Translations under genes and position numbers: made by a program
In this document: piece after piece, positions 7,843 to 16,540 of the stretch
How positions within the stretch are numbered: position 1 is the first letter of the stretch
How the letters are laid out: each line of letters begins with the position of its first letter
Source of the DNA: Flavobacterium piscinae
GTDB lineage: Bacteria; Bacteroidota; Bacteroidia; Flavobacteriales; Flavobacteriaceae
Reading direction: 5' to 3'
Assembly (NCBI RefSeq): GCF_004122145.1
Contig: NZ_SBKQ01000008.1
Location: forward strand, 1 to 64,000
Length of the DNA: 64,000 bases
Notes under the pieces: generated by a model
Databases searched by the model: none
Told to the model about the DNA's origin: nothing
What the model saw: the letters and a program-made list of their open reading frames with translations, nothing else

Positions 7843-7902
7843 TTAATTGGTTCAAATTTTAGTCAAAGGTAAAAGTTTTTTCGGATAACATTTACTATTT
7901 CA

Positions 7903-7934
7903 TTTGTTATAAAGCACTTCATATTCTATTTTTG
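7903..7934 (+). promoter_or_regulatory. Promoter of the YeeE/YedE gene pair
   Basis: TTTG (7903-7906), a 20-bp spacer and TATTTTTG (7927-7934) match the Bacteroidetes -33/-7 promoter. The ATG is 15 bp downstream at 7950. Confidence 0.7.
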
Positions 7935-7949
7935 TAAAAAAATTACACT

Positions 7950-8498
7950 ATGGAATTACTTTCACAAACATGGCATTGGTCTATTTCCGGCTTTTTAATC
8001 GGATTAGTCATGTTGCTTTTGATTTATTTCGGGAAAACATTCGGAATGTCATCGAACCTTCGTTCACTTTGTGCCATGACCGGAATTGGTAAAAAGATTC
8101 CTTTTTTTGATTGGGATTGGAAAAGCCAACGATGGAATATGGTCGTTGTAGTTGGAGCCATGCTAGGCGGTTTTGTAGCTGTACATTTTTTGCATGATAT
8201 TTCCAATGTAAGTCTTCATCCGAAAACAATCGAGCAATTGAGCTTAATGGGAATTGATGAACCAAACGGAAAGCTATTGCCTAATTCATTGTTTGAAAAT
8301 TCATCTCCTAAAATGATTATTATTTTGATTATAGGTGGAATTTTAATCGGTTTTGGCAGTCGCTATGCCGGCGGTTGCACCTCCGGTCACGCAATTTCAG
8401 GATTGAGTAACCTTCAAATACCTTCACTAAAAGCCGTTATTGGGTTTTTTATTGGCGGTTTAATCATGGCTCATTTTCTTTTACCTTTACTTTTTTAA
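7950..8498 (+). CDS. YeeE/YedE family sulfur-compound transporter, first half
   Basis: This 182-residue inner-membrane protein has about four to five helices. The motif RYAGGCTSGHAISGLS near the C-terminus holds the conserved Cys of the YeeE/YedE family, which imports thiosulfate or related sulfur species in other bacteria. Full-length family members carry two such halves in one chain; here the second half is the next gene, 3 bp downstream. A -33/-7 promoter precedes it. Substrate here is inferred, not shown. Confidence 0.85.
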   Translation: MELLSQTWHWSISGFLIGLVMLLLIYFGKTFGMSSNLRSLCAMTGIGKKIPFFDWDWKSQRWNMVVVVGAMLGGFVAVHFLHDISNVSLHPKTIEQLSLMGIDEPNGKLLPNSLFENSSPKMIIILIIGGILIGFGSRYAGGCTSGHAISGLSNLQIPSLKAVIGFFIGGLIMAHFLLPLLF

Positions 8499-8501
8499 AT
8501 T

Positions 8502-8915
8502 ATGAATTTATTAAAATATTTACTTGTTGGTTTTCTTTTCGGAATTGTTTTAACCAAAACAGAAGCTGTTTCATGGTATAGAATATATGAAATGTTTCAT
8601 TTTCAGTCGTTTCATATGTATGGAATAATCGGAACAGCGATTGCAACCGGTCTTTTTGGTATTCAAATTATAAAGCGGAAAAAGCTCAAAGACATCGATG
8701 GAATGCCAATTGAAATTTTAGATAAAGAAAAAGGGAATGCCCGGTATTGGATTGGTGGAATACTTTTTGGTTTAGGTTGGGCATTGGTAGGGTCTTGTCC
8801 GGGACCGATATTTATACTTTTAGGAGCAGGTTTTTACAATGTTGCTTTTGTGCTTTTAGGTGCACTATTTGGTACTTTTTTGTATGGATTATTCAAAGAT
8901 AAGTTACCACATTAA
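8502..8915 (+). CDS. YeeE/YedE family transporter, second half (DUF6691-type)
   Basis: This 137-residue membrane protein has four hydrophobic segments and the second conserved Cys motif, WALVGSCPGPIFILLGAG. It starts 3 bp after the upstream half, so the two are surely cotranscribed and probably translated together to form one sulfur-compound channel. The split arrangement is common in Bacteroidetes and Proteobacteria. Transcription ends at the hairpin at 8922-8951. Confidence 0.85.
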   Translation: MNLLKYLLVGFLFGIVLTKTEAVSWYRIYEMFHFQSFHMYGIIGTAIATGLFGIQIIKRKKLKDIDGMPIEILDKEKGNARYWIGGILFGLGWALVGSCPGPIFILLGAGFYNVAFVLLGALFGTFLYGLFKDKLPH

Positions 8916-8921
8916 ACAGAA

Positions 8922-8951
8922 AAAGCATTTCTTCCGAAGATGAAATGCTTT
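8922..8951. terminator. Bidirectional terminator between the transporter pair and the LuxR-type regulator
   Basis: AAAGCATTTC (8922-8931) and GAAATGCTTT (8942-8951) form a perfect 10-bp stem with a 10-nt loop. A short T-rich run follows on the minus strand. It serves two convergent genes. Confidence 0.7.
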
Positions 8952-8973
8952 CAGGTTTTGGTGTTTGGTTAGT

Positions 8974-11823
8974 TTAGATGGAAAGGATGTATTCTACTAA
9001 TCCTTGTTCGTGCGATAAATCCATTTTTTTACGTAATCGATAACGTTTTATTTCTACGCTTCGCACCGATATATTTAATAACGGAGCAATTTCTTTAGAG
9101 GATAGATTTAGTCGCAGAAAAGCACAGAGTCTCAAATCGTTTGGCGTTAAACTTTGATGGGCCATTTTAATTTTCTTCAAAAAGTCTTTGTCGGCATTGT
9201 TAAAAGCATCTACAAAAACATTCCAGCTATCTTCTTCATTAATATTTTTGTTGATATTACTTATTAATGATTTTAGGCTTTTATTGGGTAGTGTTTCATT
9301 AGAGTTTTTTAAATCTTCTTTAATCATCGAAAGCAATTCGTTTTTCTTAATCAAATTCATTGTAGAGGCGGCCAATTCTCTATTTTTAATTTCAAAATCT
9401 TGCTCCAATTGTTGGTTTTTAACCCGCATTAATTCCTGTTCGGTTTCTAGTTCTTTAATTTCAAGTAAACGGTTATTTTCTTCAATTAATTTTTCTTGTT
9501 GTTTAAAATAATATTTCTGGTAGGCTTTATTAATAAAATAAGCTAAAATCAGTAAAAACAACGTATAAATTATCAAAGCTAAATTGGTAGCATACCAAGG
9601 TTTTAGTATGGTGAAAGAATATTTCTCTGCATTTTCACTAATAGCATTTCCAATTTTCGATCGTACTACAAATGTATATTTACCGGGAGAGAGATTTTTA
9701 AAATTTACAGATGATTTTGAGCTCCATTCACTCCAATCATTTTGGAATCCTTCCAGTTTATATTGAAATTCAGGAATGATATATTTATTGAATTTTGGAA
9801 CAGTGTATGAAAATGTGATGTTGTTATTATTTGAATTAAAAGAACCATTATCTTGAATTGATTCATAAACCAATGCTTCATTATGTCTGTTAGTTGATAT
9901 TGAAGAAATGTATAGATGGTTGTTATTGAACAACAAATCATCAATATTTATGGTATAATAGCCGTCAGTGGTTCCAACTAAATAATGTGATTCAGAGAGT
10001 TGAGATATGTTTTCATAACCTAACATAGAATTAGTTAGTGAAGAAGGAATCGGAATAACGTTGTGTTTTAAAGTTGTGCTTAATTTTCCATATGAAAAAT
10101 AGTTAATGTAATTTTTTGAAAAAAACCAAAGGCGATTTGATTTATCGGTCATTAATTTACCGGATAGGTACTCATCTTTTTCAAAGACAGAACTAAGTTT
10201 ATTATTTTTTTCAAACTTATTTTGTTTTTTATTAAATGAGAATATTCCATCTTTAGAAGCATAATAAATAGAATTATTAAAATTGGCAATACTGGCATTT
10301 TTACCTTTTTTAGGAAATTCATGTGCTTCAAATAAAGTAACTTTTTTATAGTCGGAATCAGTTTTAATTCTAAAAATTCCTTTGTATTCATGGCTAATAA
10401 TAATTTCGTTTGGAGAAGAAAATTCAAAATATTTGGAAGAATAATCAAAGCCATTTATTTTATTTTTAAATTTCCATTTATTATCAATCTTTTCCAAAAT
10501 CGAAATACCATAGTAGTTTCCTTGTAATATTATGTTTTTGTTGATAGGACTTATTTCAAATTTCCAAGTGCCGGAGCCATTGTAAATTGTTGTCGCTTGT
10601 TGGTTTTCAATTAAGAAAGTACCGGAATCATGACCACAAAATAATTGATTATCATGTGAAAATAGCGACCAAACTTGGCCCTTTGTTCCCGAAACAAATT
10701 TAAAAGTATCCTCGCCCTCTTTATTTTTATAAAACAATCCTTGATTAGTTCCTACATACAATTTATCTTTAAATAGTATTGATGCGTAAACTGTTCCTAA
10801 AATTCCGGTGTCATCATAATAACTTAGAATTGGCGAAGTTATATTTATACAATTGATTCCGTTATCTAATCCTATCCAAATATTTTTATCAGCATCTTCA
10901 AAAAGAGATAAGGCGGTGTTATTGCTTAACCCTTTGTTTTGAGTCATGTGAAAAAGGGCTTTTCCTTCTGAATTGACAATAAAAACACCATTAGAAACGG
11001 TGCCGATTATATAACCGTTTTCCGAGTATTTTTTCCCACAATAAACACTACTGTTTTTGAGTTCTTCGTCAATATCAGTAACCCATTTATAAAGTTTATT
11101 TTCTTTAAATTCATAAAAACCATCATATTGAGTCAATAGTAATAATGAATTATCGCGTTTATAAATTGATACAATTTTATTATTGATAAAAAACGGATCT
11201 TTAGATATTAACTTGCTCACGCCGTTCTCTATCTCGTAAAATCCATTTTTTACCGTTTGAAAATAAATTGATTTTGCTACGGAATAAGCTTTAAATATTC
11301 CTGATTCAGGTTTAATGGCTTTAAAATTTTCTCTTTTGGAATCATAAATAAAGATTTGATTCAACGATTGAAAAATTACCCAATGATCAAATTGGAGTAT
11401 GTTCCAAAACTGTTCATCGTCCAGTATTTTTGATTTAATTTTTTCACTTAATGATTTATATTTCAGTAATCCATTTTGATTGCGTTCCCAATAACCAAAT
11501 TCCATGTAGCAACCGGTATAAATTCTATCTTCAATTACTTTTACCGACCTAAGAATTGATTCATTTGGAGAGGGGTAAAGGATCCATTCCGAGCCATTAA
11601 ATTCCAATAAACCGTCATTATTTGCAAAATACATGAAGTTTTGTTTGTTTTGAGAAATCATCCAATTTTGATTTCCTGCCTTATAGGTATTGGGAGCATA
11701 TTTAATGATGGGTGGCAGTTCTTGCGAATGCACCATAAATGCCATAAAAAGAGGTAGGCATTTAAAAATCAAATTATAGATATGTAGATATCTTTTTTTT
11801 AAATCAAAAGATTGTTGAAGCAT
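8974..11823 (-). CDS. Propeller/Y_Y_Y sensor with LuxR-type DNA-binding domain
   Basis: The product is 949 residues from the ATG at 11821-11823; an upstream ATG would add 12 residues before the signal/anchor, so the later start is chosen. Order: signal-like hydrophobic segment ending near VHSQELPP; a long beta-propeller region (segments such as FMYFANNDGLLEFNGSEW and NIWIGLDNGINCI); a Y_Y_Y-type beta-sandwich (YKLEGFQNDWSEWSS); one membrane helix (ATNLALIIYTLFLLILAYFI); a coiled coil; and a C-terminal LuxR-like helix-turn-helix (LTPNDLRLCAFLRLNLSSKE, then SVRSVEIKRYRLRKKM). It should sense a periplasmic signal and bind DNA directly from the membrane without a kinase. The target is unknown. 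Confidence 0.85.
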   Translation of the reverse strand: MLQQSFDLKKRYLHIYNLIFKCLPLFMAFMVHSQELPPIIKYAPNTYKAGNQNWMISQNKQNFMYFANNDGLLEFNGSEWILYPSPNESILRSVKVIEDRIYTGCYMEFGYWERNQNGLLKYKSLSEKIKSKILDDEQFWNILQFDHWVIFQSLNQIFIYDSKRENFKAIKPESGIFKAYSVAKSIYFQTVKNGFYEIENGVSKLISKDPFFINNKIVSIYKRDNSLLLLTQYDGFYEFKENKLYKWVTDIDEELKNSSVYCGKKYSENGYIIGTVSNGVFIVNSEGKALFHMTQNKGLSNNTALSLFEDADKNIWIGLDNGINCINITSPILSYYDDTGILGTVYASILFKDKLYVGTNQGLFYKNKEGEDTFKFVSGTKGQVWSLFSHDNQLFCGHDSGTFLIENQQATTIYNGSGTWKFEISPINKNIILQGNYYGISILEKIDNKWKFKNKINGFDYSSKYFEFSSPNEIIISHEYKGIFRIKTDSDYKKVTLFEAHEFPKKGKNASIANFNNSIYYASKDGIFSFNKKQNKFEKNNKLSSVFEKDEYLSGKLMTDKSNRLWFFSKNYINYFSYGKLSTTLKHNVIPIPSSLTNSMLGYENISQLSESHYLVGTTDGYYTINIDDLLFNNNHLYISSISTNRHNEALVYESIQDNGSFNSNNNNITFSYTVPKFNKYIIPEFQYKLEGFQNDWSEWSSKSSVNFKNLSPGKYTFVVRSKIGNAISENAEKYSFTILKPWYATNLALIIYTLFLLILAYFINKAYQKYYFKQQEKLIEENNRLLEIKELETEQELMRVKNQQLEQDFEIKNRELAASTMNLIKKNELLSMIKEDLKNSNETLPNKSLKSLISNINKNINEEDSWNVFVDAFNNADKDFLKKIKMAHQSLTPNDLRLCAFLRLNLSSKEIAPLLNISVRSVEIKRYRLRKKMDLSHEQGLVEYILSI

Positions 11824-11997
11824 AATTAAATAATCATATTTGAAAGTATAAAAATACAACTTTTAACGAGTATTGCTAATTTTAAAGTAGTACTTGTGGA
11901 ATTTTTGTTACTTATTATCTAATCAGAATCTAAAACCTTCATGAGATAATAATTGAAAAATGAAAGCGTTTGTGAATTGTACGTTTGTTAGAATAAG

Positions 11998-12657
11998 CTA
12001 AACTTTATTGTTAGTTAAGATACTTTTTACAATAAAATATTGAGCTCCAAGATATGTGCTCATAATCAAAAAAGAACTAAATTGTAGTATTGTGTAGAAT
12101 TTATTTATTGCCAAAATGCTATCTGATATAACAAACAATAAAACACCAATCAAAACCAAAAGATTAGCCGGTTTTTTCCATTCAAAATAAGCTTTTATAC
12201 TCATCAAAAGCATGATTGAAATAACCAGGGCATAAATGGTTACAGGAATTTTCATTTCGTTTAACGATGACCATAATAAACTCAAAATTGCAAAAAGATA
12301 AATCCCCACAAGTGGAATATACTGTAAATAATTTTTGTTTGTAGTATTTTTATTTTGCTTGTTAAACAAAAAAATAAAAGCTAAATGAGCTATTAAAAAT
12401 ACAATTAGTCCTGAAATAAAAAACAAAACATTTTTATTGGTAAACATCAACAAAACATCACCAATCCAAGAAAAAAATAATGCAAGCAAAAGTATTTTTT
12501 GTGTTTTAAATTTATCTGAAATCGCCACTATACTGATTAGAAACGGTACTAACAATGGTTTCAACCACCAAGCCATTTCTTCTTTATTGGTAATCAATAA
12601 GATAAGATAACAAATCGCAATAACCGCAAAACTTCGGGTATAATTTTTAACTTTCAT
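11998..12657 (-). CDS. YhhN family protein, lysoplasmalogenase-like
   Basis: This 219-residue protein has seven to eight membrane helices and the YhhN pattern: FSWIGDVLLMF in the middle and VLLFVISDSILAINKF near the C-terminus, each with a conserved Asp within a helix. Family members (TMEM86B) hydrolyse the vinyl ether bond of lysoplasmalogens. Its start codon overlaps the stop of the upstream sterol desaturase-like gene (TAATG), so the two are translationally coupled, which suggests a joint role in lipid modification. Confidence 0.82.
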   Translation of the reverse strand: MKVKNYTRSFAVIAICYLILLITNKEEMAWWLKPLLVPFLISIVAISDKFKTQKILLLALFFSWIGDVLLMFTNKNVLFFISGLIVFLIAHLAFIFLFNKQNKNTTNKNYLQYIPLVGIYLFAILSLLWSSLNEMKIPVTIYALVISIMLLMSIKAYFEWKKPANLLVLIGVLLFVISDSILAINKFYTILQFSSFLIMSTYLGAQYFIVKSILTNNKV

Positions 12658-13934
12658 TAGGAATTAACAGGTTTAGCTGAGTTTTTGTACCCAGAAAACT
12701 CTCGTATTGAAAAATAATAGGCAAACACAAACGAAATTAAAAAGTAAAAACCTATTGCATAATTTGTAAAATCCAGTGTAGTATTTAATCCAAACCAGTC
12801 TCCATAAATAAACAAAATACCAAAACCAAGTAGCATACGGTAAAGCTCAAAAAAGTATGCGTTGGTATTGGTATCCATTAATTCAGTTTGACTGTAAATT
12901 GTGATTAGAATGAATAATCCGTAAACAAAAATTGAGGGTAAACCAATGGTTCCAACATTTGCAAATAGAAGACTCACAAATCCCAATGTCATAAATAGTT
13001 GAGTTATCGAATAATAAGTTAAAAATGAGGAATGTTTGGGATTGTATTTTTCAAAATTATACACATTGTCAATTTTATGAACCGGGTATTTTTCTTCAAA
13101 GCCTTCCGGTCTCCAACCCGTTGGCATGAACCAAATTCTGAATTTATCTTTCCAATTTTCAGTTCGCCAAGCATCTTGTATTAAAAGCCATAAATGCTGA
13201 AAATTAATTTTTATCGGATTCCAGGTTTGAGCGGGTCTTGTAATGCCAAAAACAGGCGGAACTTCTTTTAATTCTTCCTGAAAAGTACCAAACCATTTGT
13301 CCCAAAAAATAAAAATTTGTCCGTGATTTTTATCTAAATATTCTTTGTTAATCGCATGATGCACTCGGTGATGGGAAGGCGTAACAATGATATTTTCTAA
13401 AAATCCCATTTTACCAATGTGTTTGGTATGGTACCAAAATTGTAAAAACAAATGCAAAGGTAAAACAATGGCAATCACTTTTGGCGGAACGCCTAGAAAT
13501 GCTGCCGGAAGTAATAAAAAAGTAAATAAATTGACAAAAGAAGAAATAGATTGTCGCAAAGCACAAGCCAAATTGAATTCTTCACTACTGTGATGAATGG
13601 CATGTTTATTCCAAAAAATATTTATTTGATGTGACCAACGATGGGTCCAATAGCCATAAAAGTCAATGACAAAAAAAGCAATTATGTAAGTAAGGATTGT
13701 GTTTTCCACTGTAAAGAAAGCTACTTTAGCAACCATCCATTCATACGTTAAAATCGAAACACTTATTCCTAAAACATCTTTTGTGGCATTGGTAATTCCT
13801 GAACTTAAACTGGAAACGGTATCCATCAAGGGAGCGGTATCGTTTCCACGAAAATACCCATAGGCTTTTTCGATTATTATTAATAATAAAAAAAGCGGCA
13901 TGGCGATAATGAGTATTTTGCCGTATTGTTCCAC
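12657..13934 (-). CDS. Sterol desaturase / fatty acid hydroxylase family protein
   Basis: The 425-residue membrane protein carries the histidine clusters of the diiron hydroxylase superfamily: HRWSH, HAIHHSSEEF and HHRVHHAIN, plus WNKH. These bind two iron atoms in the membrane-bound hydroxylases and in alkylglycerol monooxygenase, which cleaves ether lipids. The N-terminal two thirds hold the catalytic domain and the rest adds about four extra helices. Coupled directly to a YhhN protein, so an ether- or vinyl-ether-lipid pathway is a fair inference. It starts 7 bp after clpS on the same strand. Confidence 0.85.
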   Translation of the reverse strand: MEQYGKILIIAMPLFLLLIIIEKAYGYFRGNDTAPLMDTVSSLSSGITNATKDVLGISVSILTYEWMVAKVAFFTVENTILTYIIAFFVIDFYGYWTHRWSHQINIFWNKHAIHHSSEEFNLACALRQSISSFVNLFTFLLLPAAFLGVPPKVIAIVLPLHLFLQFWYHTKHIGKMGFLENIIVTPSHHRVHHAINKEYLDKNHGQIFIFWDKWFGTFQEELKEVPPVFGITRPAQTWNPIKINFQHLWLLIQDAWRTENWKDKFRIWFMPTGWRPEGFEEKYPVHKIDNVYNFEKYNPKHSSFLTYYSITQLFMTLGFVSLLFANVGTIGLPSIFVYGLFILITIYSQTELMDTNTNAYFFELYRMLLGFGILFIYGDWFGLNTTLDFTNYAIGFYFLISFVFAYYFSIREFSGYKNSAKPVNS

Positions 13935-13941
13935 TGTTCAG

Positions 13942-14217
13942 TTAGATAATTTCGGCACTTAAACCGGCTTCTAATAATTGAGTACATTGTGGTTTTAATT
14001 CGTCAAAAGGTCCGGTTTTAACCGTGCATTTACCTTTATAATGCACTAAAATGGCACATTGTTCAGCTTGTTCACTCGTGTGATTACAAACGCGAATTAA
14101 GGTATCAATAACATGGTCAAAAGTGTTGACATCATCATTAAACAGCACAATTTCGTTGTTAATGCCAATGGCTTCTTCAACTAAAACTTCTTCTTGAATT
14201 TTTTCTATCGTACTCAT
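13942..14217 (-). CDS. clpS: ATP-dependent Clp protease adaptor ClpS
   Basis: ClpS binds ClpA-type unfoldases and delivers N-end-rule substrates to ClpP in the cytoplasm. The 91-residue size is right, and the core motif VLFNDDVNTFDHVIDTLIRV is the substrate-binding and ClpA-docking segment (N-D-D and H/V residues). The later HYKGKCTVKTGPFDELKPQC matches the usual lid region. It follows prmA, a pairing I have seen repeatedly in Bacteroidetes. Confidence 0.95.
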   Translation of the reverse strand: MSTIEKIQEEVLVEEAIGINNEIVLFNDDVNTFDHVIDTLIRVCNHTSEQAEQCAILVHYKGKCTVKTGPFDELKPQCTQLLEAGLSAEII

Positions 14218-14257
14218 ATTTTTTTATTTTTATCATTATTGAATTATCAGATTTTTT

Positions 14258-14296
14258 TGATTTTTGAATTAATCCAACAATCTAACAATCGAATAA
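14258..14296. repeat. Degenerate AATCTAACAATC repeat between prmA and clpS
   Basis: Successive near-copies of AATCnAACAATCnAA fill 14270-14296, with looser T-rich units before them. The unit resembles the sequence at 2604-2625. No protein or RNA family explains it. Confidence 0.55.
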
Positions 14297-14297
14297 T

Positions 14298-15137
14298 TTA
14301 ACCATTCAACAGATATTTCAAACTCACCCAATTGTTCCGTTCCAAGGTTTTTTCCAATGTCAATCCTAATTTTTGGCAACATTCATCAATGACGGGAATA
14401 TCTTCTTGGTAAAATCCACTCAAAAATAATAAACCATTTTGATTTAAACAATTCACATAACGATGCATATCATTCAAAAGTATATTTCGGTTGATGTTGG
14501 CAATGATAACATCGTATTTTTGATTTACCAACAATGAAGCATCTCCTTCATAAACGGAAATGTGCTCACACTTATTTCGTTCTGCATTTTCAATTGAATT
14601 CAAATAACACCAATTGTCAATATCAATGGCATCAATTGGTTTAGCTCCTTTCATTTCGGCTAAAATGGCTAAAATGGCGGTTCCGCAACCCATGTCCAAC
14701 GTCTTTTTATCAACCAAATCGGTTTCCAATAAATGGTGGATGACCATGTGGGTGGTTTCATGATGACCCGTTCCGAAACTCATTTTGGGTTCGATAATAA
14801 TATCAAATTCAGCTTCCGTTTTGGGATGGAAAGGGGCTCGAACATGGCATTTACCTTCTACATCAATCGGTTCGAAATTTTTCTCCCATTCTTCATTCCA
14901 ATTGACTTGTTCAATTTCTTCCACTACATATGAAATGACAAATTCAGGAGATGATAAGATGAAAATATCTTCTAAAATAGTTTTTGTCCAAAGGTCTTTT
15001 TGCACATAAGCTGTTACACCAAATTCGGTTTCAATAAAACTTTCAAATGGTTTTTCGCCCAATTCGGCAACTAAAATTTCGCAACCTAATTCCTTCGGTT
15101 CTACCGTAAAATGATATCCTAAATAAATGTTTGACAT
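14298..15137 (-). CDS. prmA: Ribosomal protein L11 methyltransferase
   Basis: Uses S-adenosylmethionine to trimethylate ribosomal protein L11. The 279-residue protein has the N-terminal substrate-recognition domain followed by the Rossmann methyltransferase core: MSFGTGHHETTHMV (typical of PrmA), the cofactor-binding LDMGCGTAILAILAEMKGA, and VIIANINRNIL. The gene opens the prmA-clpS run; its -7 element lies at 15151-15158. Confidence 0.95.
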   Translation of the reverse strand: MSNIYLGYHFTVEPKELGCEILVAELGEKPFESFIETEFGVTAYVQKDLWTKTILEDIFILSSPEFVISYVVEEIEQVNWNEEWEKNFEPIDVEGKCHVRAPFHPKTEAEFDIIIEPKMSFGTGHHETTHMVIHHLLETDLVDKKTLDMGCGTAILAILAEMKGAKPIDAIDIDNWCYLNSIENAERNKCEHISVYEGDASLLVNQKYDVIIANINRNILLNDMHRYVNCLNQNGLLFLSGFYQEDIPVIDECCQKLGLTLEKTLERNNWVSLKYLLNG

Positions 15138-15150
15138 TTTGTTTTTTTTG

Positions 15151-15206
15151 CAAAGGTAACAATCCCGCTACAAAACTTTTACATTACAAAAATTAAATTA
15201 CTTTTG
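15151..15206. promoter_or_regulatory. Divergent promoters of prmA and the porin
   Basis: The minus-strand TACCTTTG (15151-15158) is an exact -7 element for prmA, 13 bp from its start codon. The plus-strand TACTTTTG (15199-15206) is an exact -7 element for the porin, with TTAC at 15179-15182 as a possible -33 element. Confidence 0.6.
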
Positions 15207-15229
15207 CCAAGCAAACACAACCACTACCA

Positions 15230-16447
15230 ATGAATAAGTTTTTTTCACTTTTATTTTTTTTAATATCCCTATTTTCAATTGCTCAGGATATAAAGTTTAG
15301 TACAAAAGACAATGATTTAAAATTAGCCACTTTACCTTATTATAATTACGGAAGAGGTTTGGGGTTAACTTCTCCTGACAGTATTTTTCAATTGAACATT
15401 CGTTTTAGAATGCAAAACAGATTAGGCTATTTGAATCATGAAGACCAAGAAGATGCTTTTGATGGTCAAATTCGTCGATTACGCTTGCGATTTGACGGTT
15501 ATGTGGGAAATCCAAAATTCTTATATGCTATTCAATTGTCTTTTGCACCGGGTGATGTAGGAGAAATAGAAGAAGGCGAAAACATCAATATTATTCGCGA
15601 TGCGGTGATGTTTTACAGACCAAATAAACATTGGAGTTTTGCTTTCGGACAAACAAAGTTACCGGGAAATCGTCAACGGGTTAATTCCTCAGGAGCGTTG
15701 CAATTAACCGATCGTTCTATCAATAACGCACGATTTAATATTGACCGAGATTTTGGATTTCAAGCGTATTTTCTAAATGAGAAAAAGGATAAATTTTCAT
15801 ATAATATTAAAACAGCTATCAGCACCGGAAATGGAAGAAATGTAACCAAGAGTCCAGATGATGGTTTTGCTTTGACCGGAAGATTGGAGTTTTTTCCGCT
15901 GGGCTCCTTTGCAAAAGACGGAACAAATTTTGAAGGCGACATAGCTCGTGAACAAAAAATTAAAATGTTATTAGGAGGGACATTTCATCGAAATGTGAAA
16001 GCTCGTCAAACGCAAGGACAATTAGGGTCCGATTTATTTGAAAAAAGAACGATGGAATCTTTTTTTGTAGATGCAATGTTGAAATACAATGGCTGGGCCT
16101 TGATGAGTTCTTATATGAATCGAACGGCAGAAAATCCATTGACCTTCAATCCTGAAGATGTTACTGACTTTCGTTTTGTTTATGTAGGAGAAGGTTTTGA
16201 TTATCAATTAAGTTATATTTTTCCAACAAATTATGAAATAATTGGCCGTTTTTCAACCCAAAAGGTCAATGAAAGTATTCAAAATTTCACACCCGATACC
16301 AAACAATACAGTGTTGGAGTTACCAAATATTTTTGGGAACATGCTTTTAAAATTCAATCCGAATTTACATTGGATGATTTATCTTATTTTGACGGAAGCA
16401 GCAAAACAAACTGGTACATTCGTTTTCAAGTTGAAATCGGAATTTAA
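15230..16447 (+). CDS. OprP/OprO-like porin
   Basis: This 405-residue outer-membrane protein has a signal peptide ending in IAQ near residue 19 and then alternating strands typical of the phosphate-selective porin O/P family: LNIRFRMQNRLGYL, IRRLRLRFDGYV, YAIQLSFAPGD, WSFAFGQTKLPGNRQR, and a final strand WYIRFQVEIGI. It should form a trimeric barrel for anions; phosphate specificity cannot be read from sequence. The C-terminal residue is Ile rather than Phe, common in Bacteroidetes. It is monocistronic, running toward guaA. Confidence 0.8.
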   Translation: MNKFFSLLFFLISLFSIAQDIKFSTKDNDLKLATLPYYNYGRGLGLTSPDSIFQLNIRFRMQNRLGYLNHEDQEDAFDGQIRRLRLRFDGYVGNPKFLYAIQLSFAPGDVGEIEEGENINIIRDAVMFYRPNKHWSFAFGQTKLPGNRQRVNSSGALQLTDRSINNARFNIDRDFGFQAYFLNEKKDKFSYNIKTAISTGNGRNVTKSPDDGFALTGRLEFFPLGSFAKDGTNFEGDIAREQKIKMLLGGTFHRNVKARQTQGQLGSDLFEKRTMESFFVDAMLKYNGWALMSSYMNRTAENPLTFNPEDVTDFRFVYVGEGFDYQLSYIFPTNYEIIGRFSTQKVNESIQNFTPDTKQYSVGVTKYFWEHAFKIQSEFTLDDLSYFDGSSKTNWYIRFQVEIGI

Positions 16448-16494
16448 AGACGAGTTAACAAATATTCAATACGGTTTATTAAATTAAAATTTAA

Positions 16495-16521
16495 CTTGGA
16501 AACTGTTTTTCACTTTCCAAG
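16495..16521. promoter_or_regulatory. Perfect 8-bp inverted repeat over the guaA -33 region
   Basis: CTTGGAAA (16495-16502) and TTTCCAAG (16514-16521) flank 11 nt. It has no T-run after it, so it is a poor terminator for the porin. It ends 8 bp before the guaA -7 element and would cover the -33 position, so it may be an operator. Confidence 0.45.
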
Positions 16522-16529
16522 AATATAGC

Positions 16530-16537
16530 TATTTTTG
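16530..16537 (+). promoter_or_regulatory. guaA -7 element, nearly abutting the start codon
   Basis: TATTTTTG matches TAnnTTTG exactly and ends 3 nt before the ATG at 16541, implying a transcript with little or no leader if it is used. Confidence 0.5.
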
Positions 16538-16540
16538 CCC

